From the NCBI GenBank assembly GCA_963725645.1, contig CAVRZD010000006.1, positions 248,001-312,000 on the forward strand: a DNA stretch of 64,000 bases. The letters run 5' to 3'. A program made the translations under genes and the position numbers. The notes under the pieces are model-generated. The model did not search any database, had not been told where the DNA came from, and saw only the letters and a program-made list of their open reading frames with translations. Of the stretch, positions 32,546-43,915 are shown one piece after another (within the stretch, counting starts at the first letter, position 1; each line of letters starts with the position of its first letter). Source of the DNA: JALYZC01 sp963725645. GTDB lineage: Bacteria; Actinomycetota; Thermoleophilia; Solirubrobacterales; Solirubrobacteraceae.

Positions 32546-33472
32546 TCAGCCAGGCTGTCCGCGATCGCGGTGCAGCGCCCGCGCGAGGCGCACCGCACTG
32601 GCGGCGCGCTCCGCGGCCGGGTCGAGCTCGGGGTCGGCCGTCGCGCCCCGTGCGCGGGCGGCGAATTCGCGCGTGCTCTCCTCGCCGCCCTGGAGCCCCG
32701 CCGCCACGTCGTCCACGACCTCGCCGCGATCCAACTCGATCACGTGGCGGCGCAGCTTCGCGACCAGCGCGCGGTCGCGCGTCGCGACCACGACGGTGGT
32801 CCCGGCCCGGTTGATGCGGTAGAGCAACCGCAGGATCCCGATGCCGGTCTCGTGGTCGAGCCCCAGCGTCGGGTCATCGGCGAGCAGGAGAGGCGGGCGG
32901 CTCGCGAAGGCCCGGGCGATGCACACGCGGCGGTGCTCGCCGGGCCCGAGCTGCTCGGGAAGGTTGCCGGCGCGGCTCGACAGCCCGGTGAGCCGCAGGA
33001 TCTCGCTTGCCCAGCCCCCGCGCTCGCTGCGGGACGCGCGGGTGACGCGCAGCGCGTCGACGATCTGCTCCTGGACGTTGCGGTCGGCCATCAGCGTGGA
33101 GTCGTGCCGGACCAGGCCCAGGTTTCGCCGGTAGGCCAACAGACCGTCGCGCGCGATCAAGCTGAGGTCGTGGCCGGCCACCCAGACTGAGCCGCCCGAC
33201 GGCGAGAGCTCTCTCGTGAGGAGGCGCATGACGGTGGACTTGCCGGCTCCCGCGGGTCCGGCGAGGAACGCGAGCTCGCCGCGGGTGACCGTGAACGTCG
33301 CGCGATCCAATCCGAGGGCACCGCTGCGATGGACCAGCGAGACCCGACGGAAGTCGACCACGGGCGGAGCCGGACTCGCCGCCACTGGCGGCGCGGGCGG
33401 TGTGGGAATGGCGGCAGGCGGAATCGTCCGCCCCCGCCGGAAGCGATGCTTACGCTCGGGCACAGGCGTCAA
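32546..33472 (-). CDS. Orphan FtsE-like ABC ATPase with an altered signature motif
   Basis: This 308-aa protein (TTG start at 33472, with TAAGCT upstream at 33482-33487) has a Pro/Ala-rich N-tail of ~40 residues. An ATPase domain then opens FRRVSLVHRSGALGLDRATFTVTRGELAFLAGPAGAGKSTVMRLL, closest to FtsE. Walker A is GPAGAGKS and Walker B is PPLLLADDPT, with Asp in place of the catalytic Glu. The ABC signature reads LGPGEHRR instead of LSGGQ. The switch His appears lost (VVVATRDRAL). The catalytic changes and the absence of an FtsX-like permease suggest a weak ATPase or a regulatory remnant. Confidence 0.85.
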   Translation of the reverse strand: MTPVPERKHRFRRGRTIPPAAIPTPPAPPVAASPAPPVVDFRRVSLVHRSGALGLDRATFTVTRGELAFLAGPAGAGKSTVMRLLTRELSPSGGSVWVAGHDLSLIARDGLLAYRRNLGLVRHDSTLMADRNVQEQIVDALRVTRASRSERGGWASEILRLTGLSSRAGNLPEQLGPGEHRRVCIARAFASRPPLLLADDPTLGLDHETGIGILRLLYRINRAGTTVVVATRDRALVAKLRRHVIELDRGEVVDDVAAGLQGGEESTREFAARARGATADPELDPAAERAASAVRLARALHRDRGQPG

Positions 33473-33545
33473 CCGAGCGGGAGCTTATCGCGACAGGCGG
33501 TCGACGTTGCCCACGCAAATGCCCTGCATCGGCGAGGATCCATAA

Positions 33546-35006
33546 CTAGCGACAGCGGCGCAACCGCCGCGTCGCCGTCACCCGGCGTCCGTCGTGCAGC
33601 AGCACGGCGATCCTCACCCGTCCGACCCGGCGCACGAGGGACCGGAACGGCGCAGCGCGGTCGCGCGCCACGCGGCGCCCGCCGATCAGCACGTCGAGGC
33701 GCTTGACGAGTCGCCGGTCGTGGCCGGTCACCGACACCCGCACGCCGCGCCGCGTGCAGTAGGCGTGCAGGCGCAGCCGCGGGCGCCGGGGCCTCGCGGC
33801 TGCGGTCGTCGACCTCAGGTAGGCGGCCGCCTGCTGGCGGACGAGATCCACGAGGTCGCCGAGTGGGAGATTCGCGTCGGCGAGGTGCAGCCCCCAGTCG
33901 GGTGTCGGGGAGGCGTTGAGCCTGCGCGCCCGCCCGATCGGCTGGACCATCAGCGCGTTCGCCCCGTTGCTCTGCTCGCACCGGCCGGTGTAGCGGTCGC
34001 TGGGCTGTAGCCACGGGGTTGGCGCCGAAGGCGGCGGGCCGCCGTACATCACGATCAGCGCGACGCCGATGGTCCCCGGGAACGGCTCGCTGCGCAGGAG
34101 CGTCGACAGCGGCCGGCGCTCGTTGGCGCCCAGCGAGACCGGGTTGGTGCAGAGCACCTCGTAGTCGGGTCCCGACGGCAGGCCCGCCCCGGTGATGTCC
34201 GTCGGTGGGGACCTGCCGAAGCGCGTGTTGTCCGGCGGCGGGTCGTCGAAGGTCGAGTAGGCGATGACGCAGCCGAGCTGGTTCGGCGCGGCGCAGGCGG
34301 CGATGTTCTGGAAGTCGCCGCCGATCCTGCTGCCGTTGCGCACGAGGACGTTGCCGCCCAGCAGGATCGCCGAGATCAGGTGTCGGCGGACGTCGCGGTT
34401 GGGATCGACCTCCTCGCGGATGAGCTGACGCAGCATGCTTGCGCCCTGCGAGTGGCCGATGAGCACGACGCCGCGTCCGTGGTTGTCCTGCGCGAGATAC
34501 TGCCGCCACGCCTCGCGCACGTCGCCGTAGGCGATCTTCCGGCCGGCGGCGCGCTGCTCGGCGCTGCCGGTGTAGATCGAGGCGAGGGTCAGCTGGCGGT
34601 AGATCGGCGCGAACACCCGGCACTGCTGCGAGTACCGCGCCGCCTGGTAGCGCGCGATCTCGATCTGCTCCTGGTCCTTGGACTTGTCCGCGTTCGTCCC
34701 CTGCTGCCCGCTGACCGTCGGGTAGACGTAGAAGCAGTCGATCGGCGGGTTGGCCGGGAGCGCCGGGTCGTCCACGCGGCTGGAGCCGTCCTCGGCCTGG
34801 ATCGTCGTCGCGAGGCTCTCGTGGCACGGGTCCGGCTCGACGCCGGGCTTGCACAGCCAGACGACGTCCGCCCGCGCCGGCGCCGCAACGGCCAGTCCCG
34901 TCGCCGCCACCACACCGCTCGCCAGCATCGCGATCGCCGCGCACGGCGCGGCGAGCCTCCTCGACCCCAACACGGGCGCCTCCCGACACCTCGATGAGGC
35001 CGGCAT
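33546..35006 (-). CDS. Secreted DUF3089 alpha/beta hydrolase with extra C-terminal domain
   Basis: This 486-aa paralogue of the 19158-20273 protein shares VWLCKPG after the signal peptide (LAAPCAAIAMLASGVVAATG), DCFYVYPTVSG, YQAARYSQQCRVFAPIYRQLT and the nucleophile elbow LIGHSQGASMLRQLI, and ends its core with WGLHLADANLPLGDLVDLV. Unlike the paralogue it adds ~80 residues (RPRLRLHAYCTRRGVRVSVTGHDRRLVKRLDVLIGGRRV), a basic Ig-like module ending RRLRRC, probably for envelope attachment. The ATG at 35006 is chosen for the signal peptide; longer in-frame readings lie within the neighbouring oxidoreductase gene. Confidence 0.88.
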   Translation of the reverse strand: MPASSRCREAPVLGSRRLAAPCAAIAMLASGVVAATGLAVAAPARADVVWLCKPGVEPDPCHESLATTIQAEDGSSRVDDPALPANPPIDCFYVYPTVSGQQGTNADKSKDQEQIEIARYQAARYSQQCRVFAPIYRQLTLASIYTGSAEQRAAGRKIAYGDVREAWRQYLAQDNHGRGVVLIGHSQGASMLRQLIREEVDPNRDVRRHLISAILLGGNVLVRNGSRIGGDFQNIAACAAPNQLGCVIAYSTFDDPPPDNTRFGRSPPTDITGAGLPSGPDYEVLCTNPVSLGANERRPLSTLLRSEPFPGTIGVALIVMYGGPPPSAPTPWLQPSDRYTGRCEQSNGANALMVQPIGRARRLNASPTPDWGLHLADANLPLGDLVDLVRQQAAAYLRSTTAAARPRRPRLRLHAYCTRRGVRVSVTGHDRRLVKRLDVLIGGRRVARDRAAPFRSLVRRVGRVRIAVLLHDGRRVTATRRLRRCR

Positions 35007-35098
35007 GTTGACAGAGCGCCTCGGCCGATGCGCCGAACTCGGGTCCATCGGGCGACGGACGAGGACGGGGCGGGGCGCTCGGTTGAGCCGACGCTCGG

Positions 35099-36115
35099 TT
35101 AGGCGTCCGCCACCTGGAGCACCAGCTTGCCGTTGTTCTCGCCGCTGAAGAGCCTGAGCAGCGTCTCCGGGAACGTCTCGAGGCCCTCGACGACGTCTTC
35201 GCGGGAGATGATCTTGCCGGCCGCGAACCAGCCGCCCAGCTCGGCCGCCCCCTCGGCGAAGCGGGCGCCGTAGTCCGAGACGACGAAGCCCGTCATGGTC
35301 GCGTGGTTGACGAGCAGCGACATGTAGTTCGACGGCCCGTCCATCGGACCGGTGTTGTTGTACTGGGAGACCGCGCCGCAGATGACGACCCGCGCCTCGC
35401 GGGCAAGGTGTGCGAGCGCCGTGTTCAGGATCTCCCCGCCGACGTTGTCGAAGTAGACGTCGATGCCGTCGGGACAGCGCTCCGAGAGCGCCGCGTCGAG
35501 GTCCTCCGACTTGTAGTCGATGGCCGCGTCGAAGCCGAGCTCGTCGACGAGGTACGCGCACTTCTCGGCGCCGCCCGCGATCCCGACCGCGCGGGCCTCC
35601 TTGATCTTCGCGATCTGCCCGACGACGCTGCCGACCGCGCCCGCCGCGGCCGAGACGACGACGGTCTGCCCCGGCTGCGGCTTGCCGATGTCGATCAGGC
35701 CGAAGTAGGCCGTCATGCCGGTCATGCCGAGCGCGCTGAGCCAGACCGGCAGCGGCGCCACCGCGGGGTCCACCTTCAGGACGGCGGCCCCGTTGGCGAC
35801 CGCGTACTCCTGGACGCCGAACAGTCCCGTGACGTGGTCGCCGACGGCGACGTCCGGGTGGTTGGACGCCTCCACGCGCCCGGCGGCGATGGCCCGCATC
35901 ACGTCGCCGATCCCGACCGCCGGGATGTAGGAGCGCGTGTCGTTCATCCACCCGCGCATTGCCGGGTCGAGCGAGATGTCGAGCACCTTGACGAGGACCT
36001 CGCCCTCGCCGGGCTCGTCCACGGAACCCTCGGTGTAGTCCCAGGCCTCGCGCGTCGGCAGCCCGACGGGGCGCGCGGCGAGGCGGAAGGCGTGGTTGAC
36101 GTCGGAGTTGGGCAT
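35099..36115 (-). CDS. NADP-dependent oxidoreductase (PTGR/CurA-like, MDR superfamily)
   Basis: This 338-aa zinc-free medium-chain reductase has DISLDPAMRGWMND near residue 50, the Rossmann block TVVVSAAAGAVGSVVGQIAKI, FDAAIDYKSEDLDAAL, DVYFDNVGGEILNTAL and CGAVSQYNNT, all conserved in prostaglandin/leukotriene B4 reductase-like and CurA-like enzymes. These reduce the double bond of alpha,beta-unsaturated ketones or aldehydes using NADPH. The ATG at 36115 has a clear AGGGAGGG ribosome site. The F420-type protein gene ends 19 nt upstream on the same strand, so the two probably form an operon of reductive enzymes. Confidence 0.93.
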   Translation of the reverse strand: MPNSDVNHAFRLAARPVGLPTREAWDYTEGSVDEPGEGEVLVKVLDISLDPAMRGWMNDTRSYIPAVGIGDVMRAIAAGRVEASNHPDVAVGDHVTGLFGVQEYAVANGAAVLKVDPAVAPLPVWLSALGMTGMTAYFGLIDIGKPQPGQTVVVSAAAGAVGSVVGQIAKIKEARAVGIAGGAEKCAYLVDELGFDAAIDYKSEDLDAALSERCPDGIDVYFDNVGGEILNTALAHLAREARVVICGAVSQYNNTGPMDGPSNYMSLLVNHATMTGFVVSDYGARFAEGAAELGGWFAAGKIISREDVVEGLETFPETLLRLFSGENNGKLVLQVADA

Positions 36116-36134
36116 GGTCCCTCCCTTTCGTTCG

Positions 36135-36593
36135 TTAGCGGGGCTCGAGCACGAAGACCCGGATCGGCCGCGCCGTCCGCTCGCGGTACTCGTCGAAGCC
36201 GCCGTACTGGTCGTTCGCCCTGCGCCAGAGGTCCGCGCGCTCCTCGCCCTCGGCGATCCGCGCGCGCACGCTTCGGCGCTGCCCCCGGACCTCGATCTCG
36301 GCGTCCGGGTTCGCCTCGAGGTTGAGCGACCACGCCGGCGGCCGCGCGTTGCCGGCGTTGGAGCCGATCACGACGAGGCCCGGCCCGTCCGCGAGGTAGA
36401 GCACCGGCGCCGTGCGCGGCTCGCCCGATTTCCGACCCGTCGTCGTGAGCAGCAGCACCGGCGCGCGGCCGACCTTCCCGAGCAGCCGCCCGCGGCTGAG
36501 GCGGTAGATCGGGACGTTGAGCTTTCCCATGACCCGTAGGCCCGCCGTCCCCAATCCGGTGGAGAGGCGCGCCCAGGCATGATCGCTCGGCAT
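36135..36593 (-). CDS. Deazaflavin (F420)-dependent nitroreductase family protein
   Basis: This 152-aa split-barrel protein of the DDN/nitroreductase family has VPIYRLSRGRLLGKVGRAPVLLLTTTGRKSGEPRTAPVLYLADGPGLVVIGSNAGN, then PPAWSLNLEANPDAEIEVRGQ and YGGFDEYRERTARPIRVFVLEPR. Family members use F420H2 to reduce diverse substrates, including quinones and unsaturated compounds. A paralogue with the same architecture is at 61509-61964. It precedes the MDR-type oxidoreductase gene on the same strand. Confidence 0.9.
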   Translation of the reverse strand: MPSDHAWARLSTGLGTAGLRVMGKLNVPIYRLSRGRLLGKVGRAPVLLLTTTGRKSGEPRTAPVLYLADGPGLVVIGSNAGNARPPAWSLNLEANPDAEIEVRGQRRSVRARIAEGEERADLWRRANDQYGGFDEYRERTARPIRVFVLEPR

Positions 36594-36700
36594 GGCCAGA
36601 GCATCGCACAGCGCGCGTCTGCAATCCGACGCCCGGCGCAGGAACCCGGCCGCCCACCGGGAAGGCTGTTCGTTCTGCAGCCAGCAGGAAGGAGCCGAAC

Positions 36701-37417
36701 ATGAGCCACAGCGAAACGATCGGCGGCGAGCGCCCGGCCGACGGCCACTCGGACGGCCTCGGTGCGCGGCTTGCGCGGTTGTTCTCGCCCACGAAGCAGG
36801 CCGAGGACGGGTTGGGCGAGACCGTCGAGTTCATCCCGGAGGGGGTCGAGGCCGAGAACGGCGACGCCTGGGCGCCCCGCTTCGCGACCGTCTGGCGCGG
36901 CTACGACCGCGAAGCCGTCGACGAGTACATCGGCGCGCTCGAGGACGAGCTCGCCGCCGCCCGCGCCGAGCACACCTCCGAGCACGCCATCCGCGAGGAG
37001 ATCGACCGGATCGGCGACGACACCGCCGCGATCCTGCGCGTGGCCCACGAGAAGGCCGACGCGATCGCCACCCGGGCGCACGCGCAGGCCGACCTCCTCG
37101 TGGCCGAGGCGCAGTCGCAGGCCGCGGCAACGACGCGGGACGCCGAGGCGCGGCGCCGCAGCCTCGACGCCGACGCCGACCTCATCTGGCGCGAGCGCAC
37201 GCGGTTGATCGACGACACGCGCAAGCTGGCCGACTGCATGCTCTCGGTGGCCGACGACGCTGTGGAGCGCTTCCCGCCGGAGACGACCGATCCCGTCACC
37301 GACGCGCCGCCCGTCGCCGTCCCCGAGCCGCCCGCGGACCCCGGTCTCGTGCCGCCGCCGCCGCCGCCCCCCGAGCTAGGCCGGGGGCCCGGGGAGACTC
37401 AGCAGCTGGACGACTGA
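36701..37417 (+). CDS. DivIVA-like coiled-coil protein
   Basis: This 238-aa protein contains FATVWRGYDREAVDEYIGALEDEL at residues ~62-85, the GYD...VD..I element of DivIVA/Wag31 membrane-curvature-binding N-domains. A long Ala/Glu/Arg-rich coiled coil (~85-175) and a disordered Pro-rich C-tail (PPPPPPPELG) follow. Unlike true DivIVA it has ~60 extra N-terminal residues. It may scaffold polar growth or envelope assembly. A second protein of the same design, frameshifted here, is at 45018-45652. The ATG has a GGAAGGAG site; the 3' end overlaps the convergent membrane-protein gene by 42 bp. Confidence 0.82.
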   Translation: MSHSETIGGERPADGHSDGLGARLARLFSPTKQAEDGLGETVEFIPEGVEAENGDAWAPRFATVWRGYDREAVDEYIGALEDELAAARAEHTSEHAIREEIDRIGDDTAAILRVAHEKADAIATRAHAQADLLVAEAQSQAAATTRDAEARRRSLDADADLIWRERTRLIDDTRKLADCMLSVADDAVERFPPETTDPVTDAPPVAVPEPPADPGLVPPPPPPPELGRGPGETQQLDD

Positions 37418-38071
37418 GACGACCAGCAGGACGGAGGCGAGCGCGATCAGGCCATAGCGCCCGGAGTGCCGCGGGAAGTGGGTGCTGATACCGACCAGGA
37501 ACAGCACGGTCGCGAGGAAGACCGTGATGCGTATGTACTTGTCCGAGGTGCTCCCGGCCGACTGGCCCTCCCTGAAGAGGCCGTCGGCCTCGCGGTCGAG
37601 CGCCTTGGCCTGCTCGGCCTGCGGGATCCGGTACTGCGGCATGTACGCCGGGCCGGGCGGCGCGTTGGGGTTCGTCTCGGGATGCGTCGCCACCCAGGCG
37701 TCGAAGGCCGGGCGGTAGCCCGGGCGCAGGCGCTTGACGGCGACCGCGTACGCCTTCGAATCGTGCGCGATGAGGGCACTGAAGGCGGCGTTGAACGACA
37801 CCGAGTCCAGCGTGCGGACCTGGATCGCCTCGATGTCGGCACGGTTCGCCTTCGTTCGCGTGGCCGCGGCCTTGGCCAGCTTGACCGAGGACTCCGTGCT
37901 CCACTTGGCCGCCGAGTAGCCGGACCACGCCGCGATCACTGCGACGACCGAGAGCATCACGGCCTCGATGATCGAGAGCAGCCGGTCCCGGCCGGCGTGG
38001 CTCGCCGACGCGTGCTTGCCGTGCTCGGCGATCTCCTTGCCGACCTCGGACGGGGACAGCCCCTCGGGCAC
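37376..38071 (-). CDS. Membrane protein of unknown function (DUF4337-like topology)
   Basis: This 231-aa protein has one N-terminal membrane helix (IIEAVMLSVVAVIAAWSGYSAA), a ~110-residue soluble segment rich in Ala, Lys and Asp (AKAAATRTKANRADIEAIQVRTLDS), and two C-terminal helices (YIRITVFLATVLFLVGIST; YGLIALASVLLVVSVVQLL). This arrangement resembles DUF4337-type proteins, but the match is by general shape only. It starts 4 nt after the stop of the upstream 150-aa gene, so the two are an operon. Confidence 0.72.
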   Translation of the reverse strand: MPEGLSPSEVGKEIAEHGKHASASHAGRDRLLSIIEAVMLSVVAVIAAWSGYSAAKWSTESSVKLAKAAATRTKANRADIEAIQVRTLDSVSFNAAFSALIAHDSKAYAVAVKRLRPGYRPAFDAWVATHPETNPNAPPGPAYMPQYRIPQAEQAKALDREADGLFREGQSAGSTSDKYIRITVFLATVLFLVGISTHFPRHSGRYGLIALASVLLVVSVVQLLSLPGPPA

Positions 38072-38075
38072 CGGG

Positions 38076-38528
38076 CTATTGACCCTCCGCCCCGTCGAGC
38101 GCCTCGCGGATCTCGTCGATTGCGGCGCGCTCCGCGTCGCTGACGGCGCTCTCGCCGCCCTCGCGGTGCGCGTTGGCGACCTTCTCCGCCAGCGTCACCA
38201 CGAAGCGCCGGTACTCGTCCAGCTCCTCCGGTGTCGCCTTGGCCGCGACCTGCGCGACGCCGTCGCGCACGCGCTGCAGGCCCGCCTGCCGCAGCTCCTC
38301 GGGCGAGCCATAGCGCGTGTGGTCGACGTGCGGCTTGGCCGAGACGATCTCGTCGAGCAGCTCGCTGGCGCCGTGGTTCTGGCGTGCCTCGGCGTAGGCC
38401 TTCGCCATCGAGATCGTCTCGCGGAAGGTGCCGCCGCGCTGGGCGGTGATGACGATCAGACCGGCGCTCGGCGGGCCCTCCAGGACGGCCTTCCACTCAT
38501 CGGGGGTGAAGTCGGCACTGCTGGTCAT
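38076..38528 (-). CDS. Conserved hypothetical cytosolic protein, 150 aa
   Basis: The ATG at 38528 follows an AGGAGACGAG ribosome site. The protein begins with FTPDEWKAVLEGPPSAGLIVITAQRGGTFRETISMAKAYAEARQNHG and ends in a helical, Glu/Ala-rich region. I recognise this as a recurring uncharacterised actinobacterial layout but cannot name a family. A much longer reading in the same frame up to 40769 only runs antisense to typA and should be ignored. It is followed 4 nt later by the membrane-protein gene. Confidence 0.72.
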   Translation of the reverse strand: MTSSADFTPDEWKAVLEGPPSAGLIVITAQRGGTFRETISMAKAYAEARQNHGASELLDEIVSAKPHVDHTRYGSPEELRQAGLQRVRDGVAQVAAKATPEELDEYRRFVVTLAEKVANAHREGGESAVSDAERAAIDEIREALDGAEGQ

Positions 38529-38578
38529 CTCGTCTCCTGTCTGTCGGTGTGCGATCCCTATCTTCACGCACCGGCGCC

Positions 38579-38584
38579 TACCCT
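38579..38584 (+). promoter_or_regulatory. Predicted -10 box (TACCCT) of typA
   Basis: TACCCT ends 7 nt before the GTG at 38592, and no Shine-Dalgarno is present. Confidence 0.4.
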
Positions 38585-38591
38585 CAGTGCC

Positions 38592-40442
<1,851 letters not shown>

Positions 40443-40472
40443 CGCGAGGTCGCGTTCATGCGCCCGCGGGGC

Positions 40473-40478
40473 TAGGCT
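40473..40478 (+). promoter_or_regulatory. Predicted -10 box (TAGGCT) of the 495-aa secreted-protein gene
   Basis: TAGGCT ends 7 nt before the GTG at 40486. Confidence 0.4.
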
Positions 40479-40485
40479 GCGTCTC

Positions 40486-41973
40486 GTGGTGCGCGCCCTG
40501 TCCCGAGTCGTGTGTGCGCTGCTTGCCGGCGCCCTGATCTTCGCCGCCGCCGCTTCGGCGCGAAGCTCGGCCCAGCCAACCTCTCCCGACCAGCCGCTCC
40601 GCGACGGCTGCCAGCGGGCGGTCATCAACCAACTCTTCCTCAAGAGCCCGGAGTGGGTGTACGTGTACCGGGACCCGTCGATCCGCGTGGCCGAGGGCAT
40701 CGCCCTCATCACCCACGCGGCCAAGGACGACGCCCCGGGTGAGCACCGGTGGTACGACTTCAACTCCAACCTCGTGCCCGACCCGCAGTACCGCTACCTG
40801 CTCGGAGGCAGCGCCGCCCTGGGCACGAGCAACTTCTCGCGCGACGCGGACGCGCCCGGTGAGGAGTTCCGCCGGCTGCACTTCGAATGGGAGAGCGGCA
40901 CGCTGCCGTTCTTCGCCTGGCCGACGGAGGGCGACCGGGTGAAGCTGTGGGGCTCGTGGATCTGGGACTGCGGGCACTTCACGACCGGCGACCGGACGAC
41001 CGGCGAGCACACCGAGTTCCACCCGCTCAACGGGATCGCGGTCACACGCCGCGCGCCGTACCGGACCCGGGGCAACGAGAGCCAGACCGACGTCTTCATC
41101 TCCAACGACGGCAACATCGCGCACGCCGTCGAGGAGTGCGCGCGGACGCATCAGCCGATCGCCCCCGACGTATTCGGGCCCGACCTGCGGACCTGCATAC
41201 AGACCCCCTCCAACATCCGGCAGCCGCTGAGCGGCCGGTACAGCTTCTTCGTGCCCGCGCCGCCCAAGCCCTCTCGGAGCGCGCGCCTCACCTACAGGAC
41301 GACGAGGATGGTGAGCGGGAGCGCCGCGTCCGAGCGCGTCCGCGTCCTGGGCAATGGCCTGGCGGTGACCGTGTCGGCTCGGGGCGGGAACGCCGCCGCG
41401 CGGCGCTACGGCAAGAGCTTCTACGTGGGCTGGTCGGGCCGGCAGCGCCCCGCGCCGACCCGACTGAAGATCACACTCGGCACCCTGGTCGTCAACCACG
41501 CCGACCCGCTGCCCATGGGCACCGCACCCCGGCCCGGCCTGTGGAACCTCTACGTGGACATCAACGGGTACTGGAAGCTGCTCAACGACTGGGCGCCGGG
41601 GCTGGCCTCGGTCAGCGACGGCCAGCGCCTGCGGCTCAACCGCACGGTGACGATCGAGGTGCCGCGCGGGCGGGGAGTGAGCCTCCTCGTCCACGGCCGC
41701 GAGTGCGACGAGCCCAGCCAGCAGGTCGTCAACGGGGAGGTCGTCCCGATCGTCCGGCCCTGCCCGGTCAACCGCGAAGAGTTCCAGCTCGCCAACGACG
41801 ACACCGGCACGATCCTCGACAACTACCGCTCCGCGAGCGCGGCTCTCGGAACCCACACCAGCCGCGCGGTCGCCACGACGCGCGGGTTCGCGGGCTCGGG
41901 GCCGATCACCTTCGGGGACGGGGTGCAGGGCAACGACGGTTACCGCTTGACGTACACCGTACGCAGGGGTTAA
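40486..41973 (+). CDS. Secreted protein of unknown function, 495 aa
   Basis: Signal peptide RALSRVVCALLAGALIFAAAASARSSAQ is followed by a mature protein rich in Trp, Tyr and His: PEWVYVYRDPSIRVAEGIALITHAAKDD, EHRWYDFNSNLVPDP, FEWESGTLPFFAWPTEGDRVKLWGSWIWDCGHF, EHTEFHPLNGIAVTRR and VDINGYWKLLNDWAPGL. Conserved-looking His/Asp/Glu positions hint at a metal-binding or enzymatic site, but I recognise no family. The GTG at 40486 follows TAGGCT; GTG at 40489 is an alternative. It stands alone between typA and the helicase gene. Confidence 0.75.
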   Translation: MVRALSRVVCALLAGALIFAAAASARSSAQPTSPDQPLRDGCQRAVINQLFLKSPEWVYVYRDPSIRVAEGIALITHAAKDDAPGEHRWYDFNSNLVPDPQYRYLLGGSAALGTSNFSRDADAPGEEFRRLHFEWESGTLPFFAWPTEGDRVKLWGSWIWDCGHFTTGDRTTGEHTEFHPLNGIAVTRRAPYRTRGNESQTDVFISNDGNIAHAVEECARTHQPIAPDVFGPDLRTCIQTPSNIRQPLSGRYSFFVPAPPKPSRSARLTYRTTRMVSGSAASERVRVLGNGLAVTVSARGGNAAARRYGKSFYVGWSGRQRPAPTRLKITLGTLVVNHADPLPMGTAPRPGLWNLYVDINGYWKLLNDWAPGLASVSDGQRLRLNRTVTIEVPRGRGVSLLVHGRECDEPSQQVVNGEVVPIVRPCPVNREEFQLANDDTGTILDNYRSASAALGTHTSRAVATTRGFAGSGPITFGDGVQGNDGYRLTYTVRRG

Positions 41974-41987
41974 CGGACGCCGCCTGC

Positions 41988-41993
41988 TACCGT
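41988..41993 (+). promoter_or_regulatory. Predicted -10 (CTGCTACCGT context) of the DEAD-box helicase gene
   Basis: The decamer CTGCTACCGT matches the one before the cold-shock gene. It implies a 5' leader of about 120 nt for the helicase mRNA. Confidence 0.45.
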
Positions 41994-42084
41994 GCTGGCC
42001 ACGGGCGGCTCGCTCGTCCGTGAGGTTCTTTGTTCTGAGTGTGCGCTCCTGCGCGGTTCGGGCCAGTCGAATCTCCCGTTCCCC

Positions 42085-42101
42085 CGCGGCCTGACGCCGC
42101 G
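42085..42101 (+). other. Short hairpin in the helicase 5' leader next to the ribosome site
   Basis: CGCGGC (42085-42090) and GCCGCG (42096-42101) pair perfectly around a CTGAC loop, directly followed by AAAAAGGAG, the Shine-Dalgarno for the ATG at 42122. It could tune ribosome access with temperature (inference). It is not a terminator, since no T-tract follows. Confidence 0.45.
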
Positions 42102-42121
42102 AAAAAGGAGTCACAACACAG

Positions 42122-43339
<1,218 letters not shown>

Positions 43340-43388
43340 ACCGGGGGGCCGATCCGGTCAGGGTCGTCCCAGTCCAGCGAGAGGAGTT

Positions 43389-43808
43389 CTAGAAGTCCAT
43401 CGGCCAGACGTGGCCGGCGTGCAGGGCCGCGATGAAGCGGTCGAAGTCCTCCTCGACGTTGGCGCGTGTCACCGCGCCGAGGTCGTGGATGACCGCGCGC
43501 TCGCCGCGATCCAGCTCCTCGTCGAGGCGCTGGACCGTCTCCCAGTCGTGCGTGCAGACCTCGGTCCACTCGCAGTTGGGGCAGCGCAGGGTCAGCACGT
43601 AGGCGCGGTCGCCGGCGTCGTCCCAGTCCGTGGGGTAGACGAGGTCCGACGCGCAACGGGGGCAGCGGTGCAGATCGAGCGCGGGCGCGGAAGGTCCGCG
43701 TCGCCGGCGCGTCGCCGGGTCGGCGCTGAAGTAGGACACCTCGATCGTCTTCCCGGTCGGCAGCTCGAGGATCCGGGGGGAACGGCGCTGGTCGGGCCGC
43801 GGCGTCAT
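43389..43808 (-). CDS. Zinc-ribbon-containing protein of unknown function
   Basis: This 139-aa cytosolic protein starts at the ATG at 43808 (a longer in-frame reading to 43934 overlaps the upstream region of the divergent gene). It contains a four-cysteine zinc ribbon, CPRCASDLVY and CPNCEWTEVC with ~24 residues between, followed by HDWETVQRLDEELDRGERAVIHDLGAVTRANVEEDFDRFIAALHAGHVWPMDF, a helical tail. I do not recognise a named family, but the pattern of a ribbon plus helical tail suggests a nucleic-acid or protein-binding adaptor. Confidence 0.72.
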   Translation of the reverse strand: MTPRPDQRRSPRILELPTGKTIEVSYFSADPATRRRRGPSAPALDLHRCPRCASDLVYPTDWDDAGDRAYVLTLRCPNCEWTEVCTHDWETVQRLDEELDRGERAVIHDLGAVTRANVEEDFDRFIAALHAGHVWPMDF

Positions 43809-43901
43809 GTCGACGGCAACCCTCCCCGGCGCCGGGATGTGTTCCGGCCGGACCCGGTATGCGTTCGGTAGGAGCCGGCGCGAGTGTCCCGCAGCGCGCG
43901 C

Positions 43902-43907
43902 TAGCGT
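43902..43907 (+). promoter_or_regulatory. Predicted -10 box (TAGCGT) of the amidase lipoprotein gene
   Basis: TAGCGT ends 8 nt before the GTG at 43916 and argues against the upstream in-frame ATG at 43859. Confidence 0.4.
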
Positions 43908-43915
43908 CCACGGCC

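Noticed and set aside
42085..42110. Helicase-leader hairpin as an intrinsic terminator
   Set aside because: It is followed by A residues and the ribosome site on the plus strand, and on the minus strand the T run comes before the stem.
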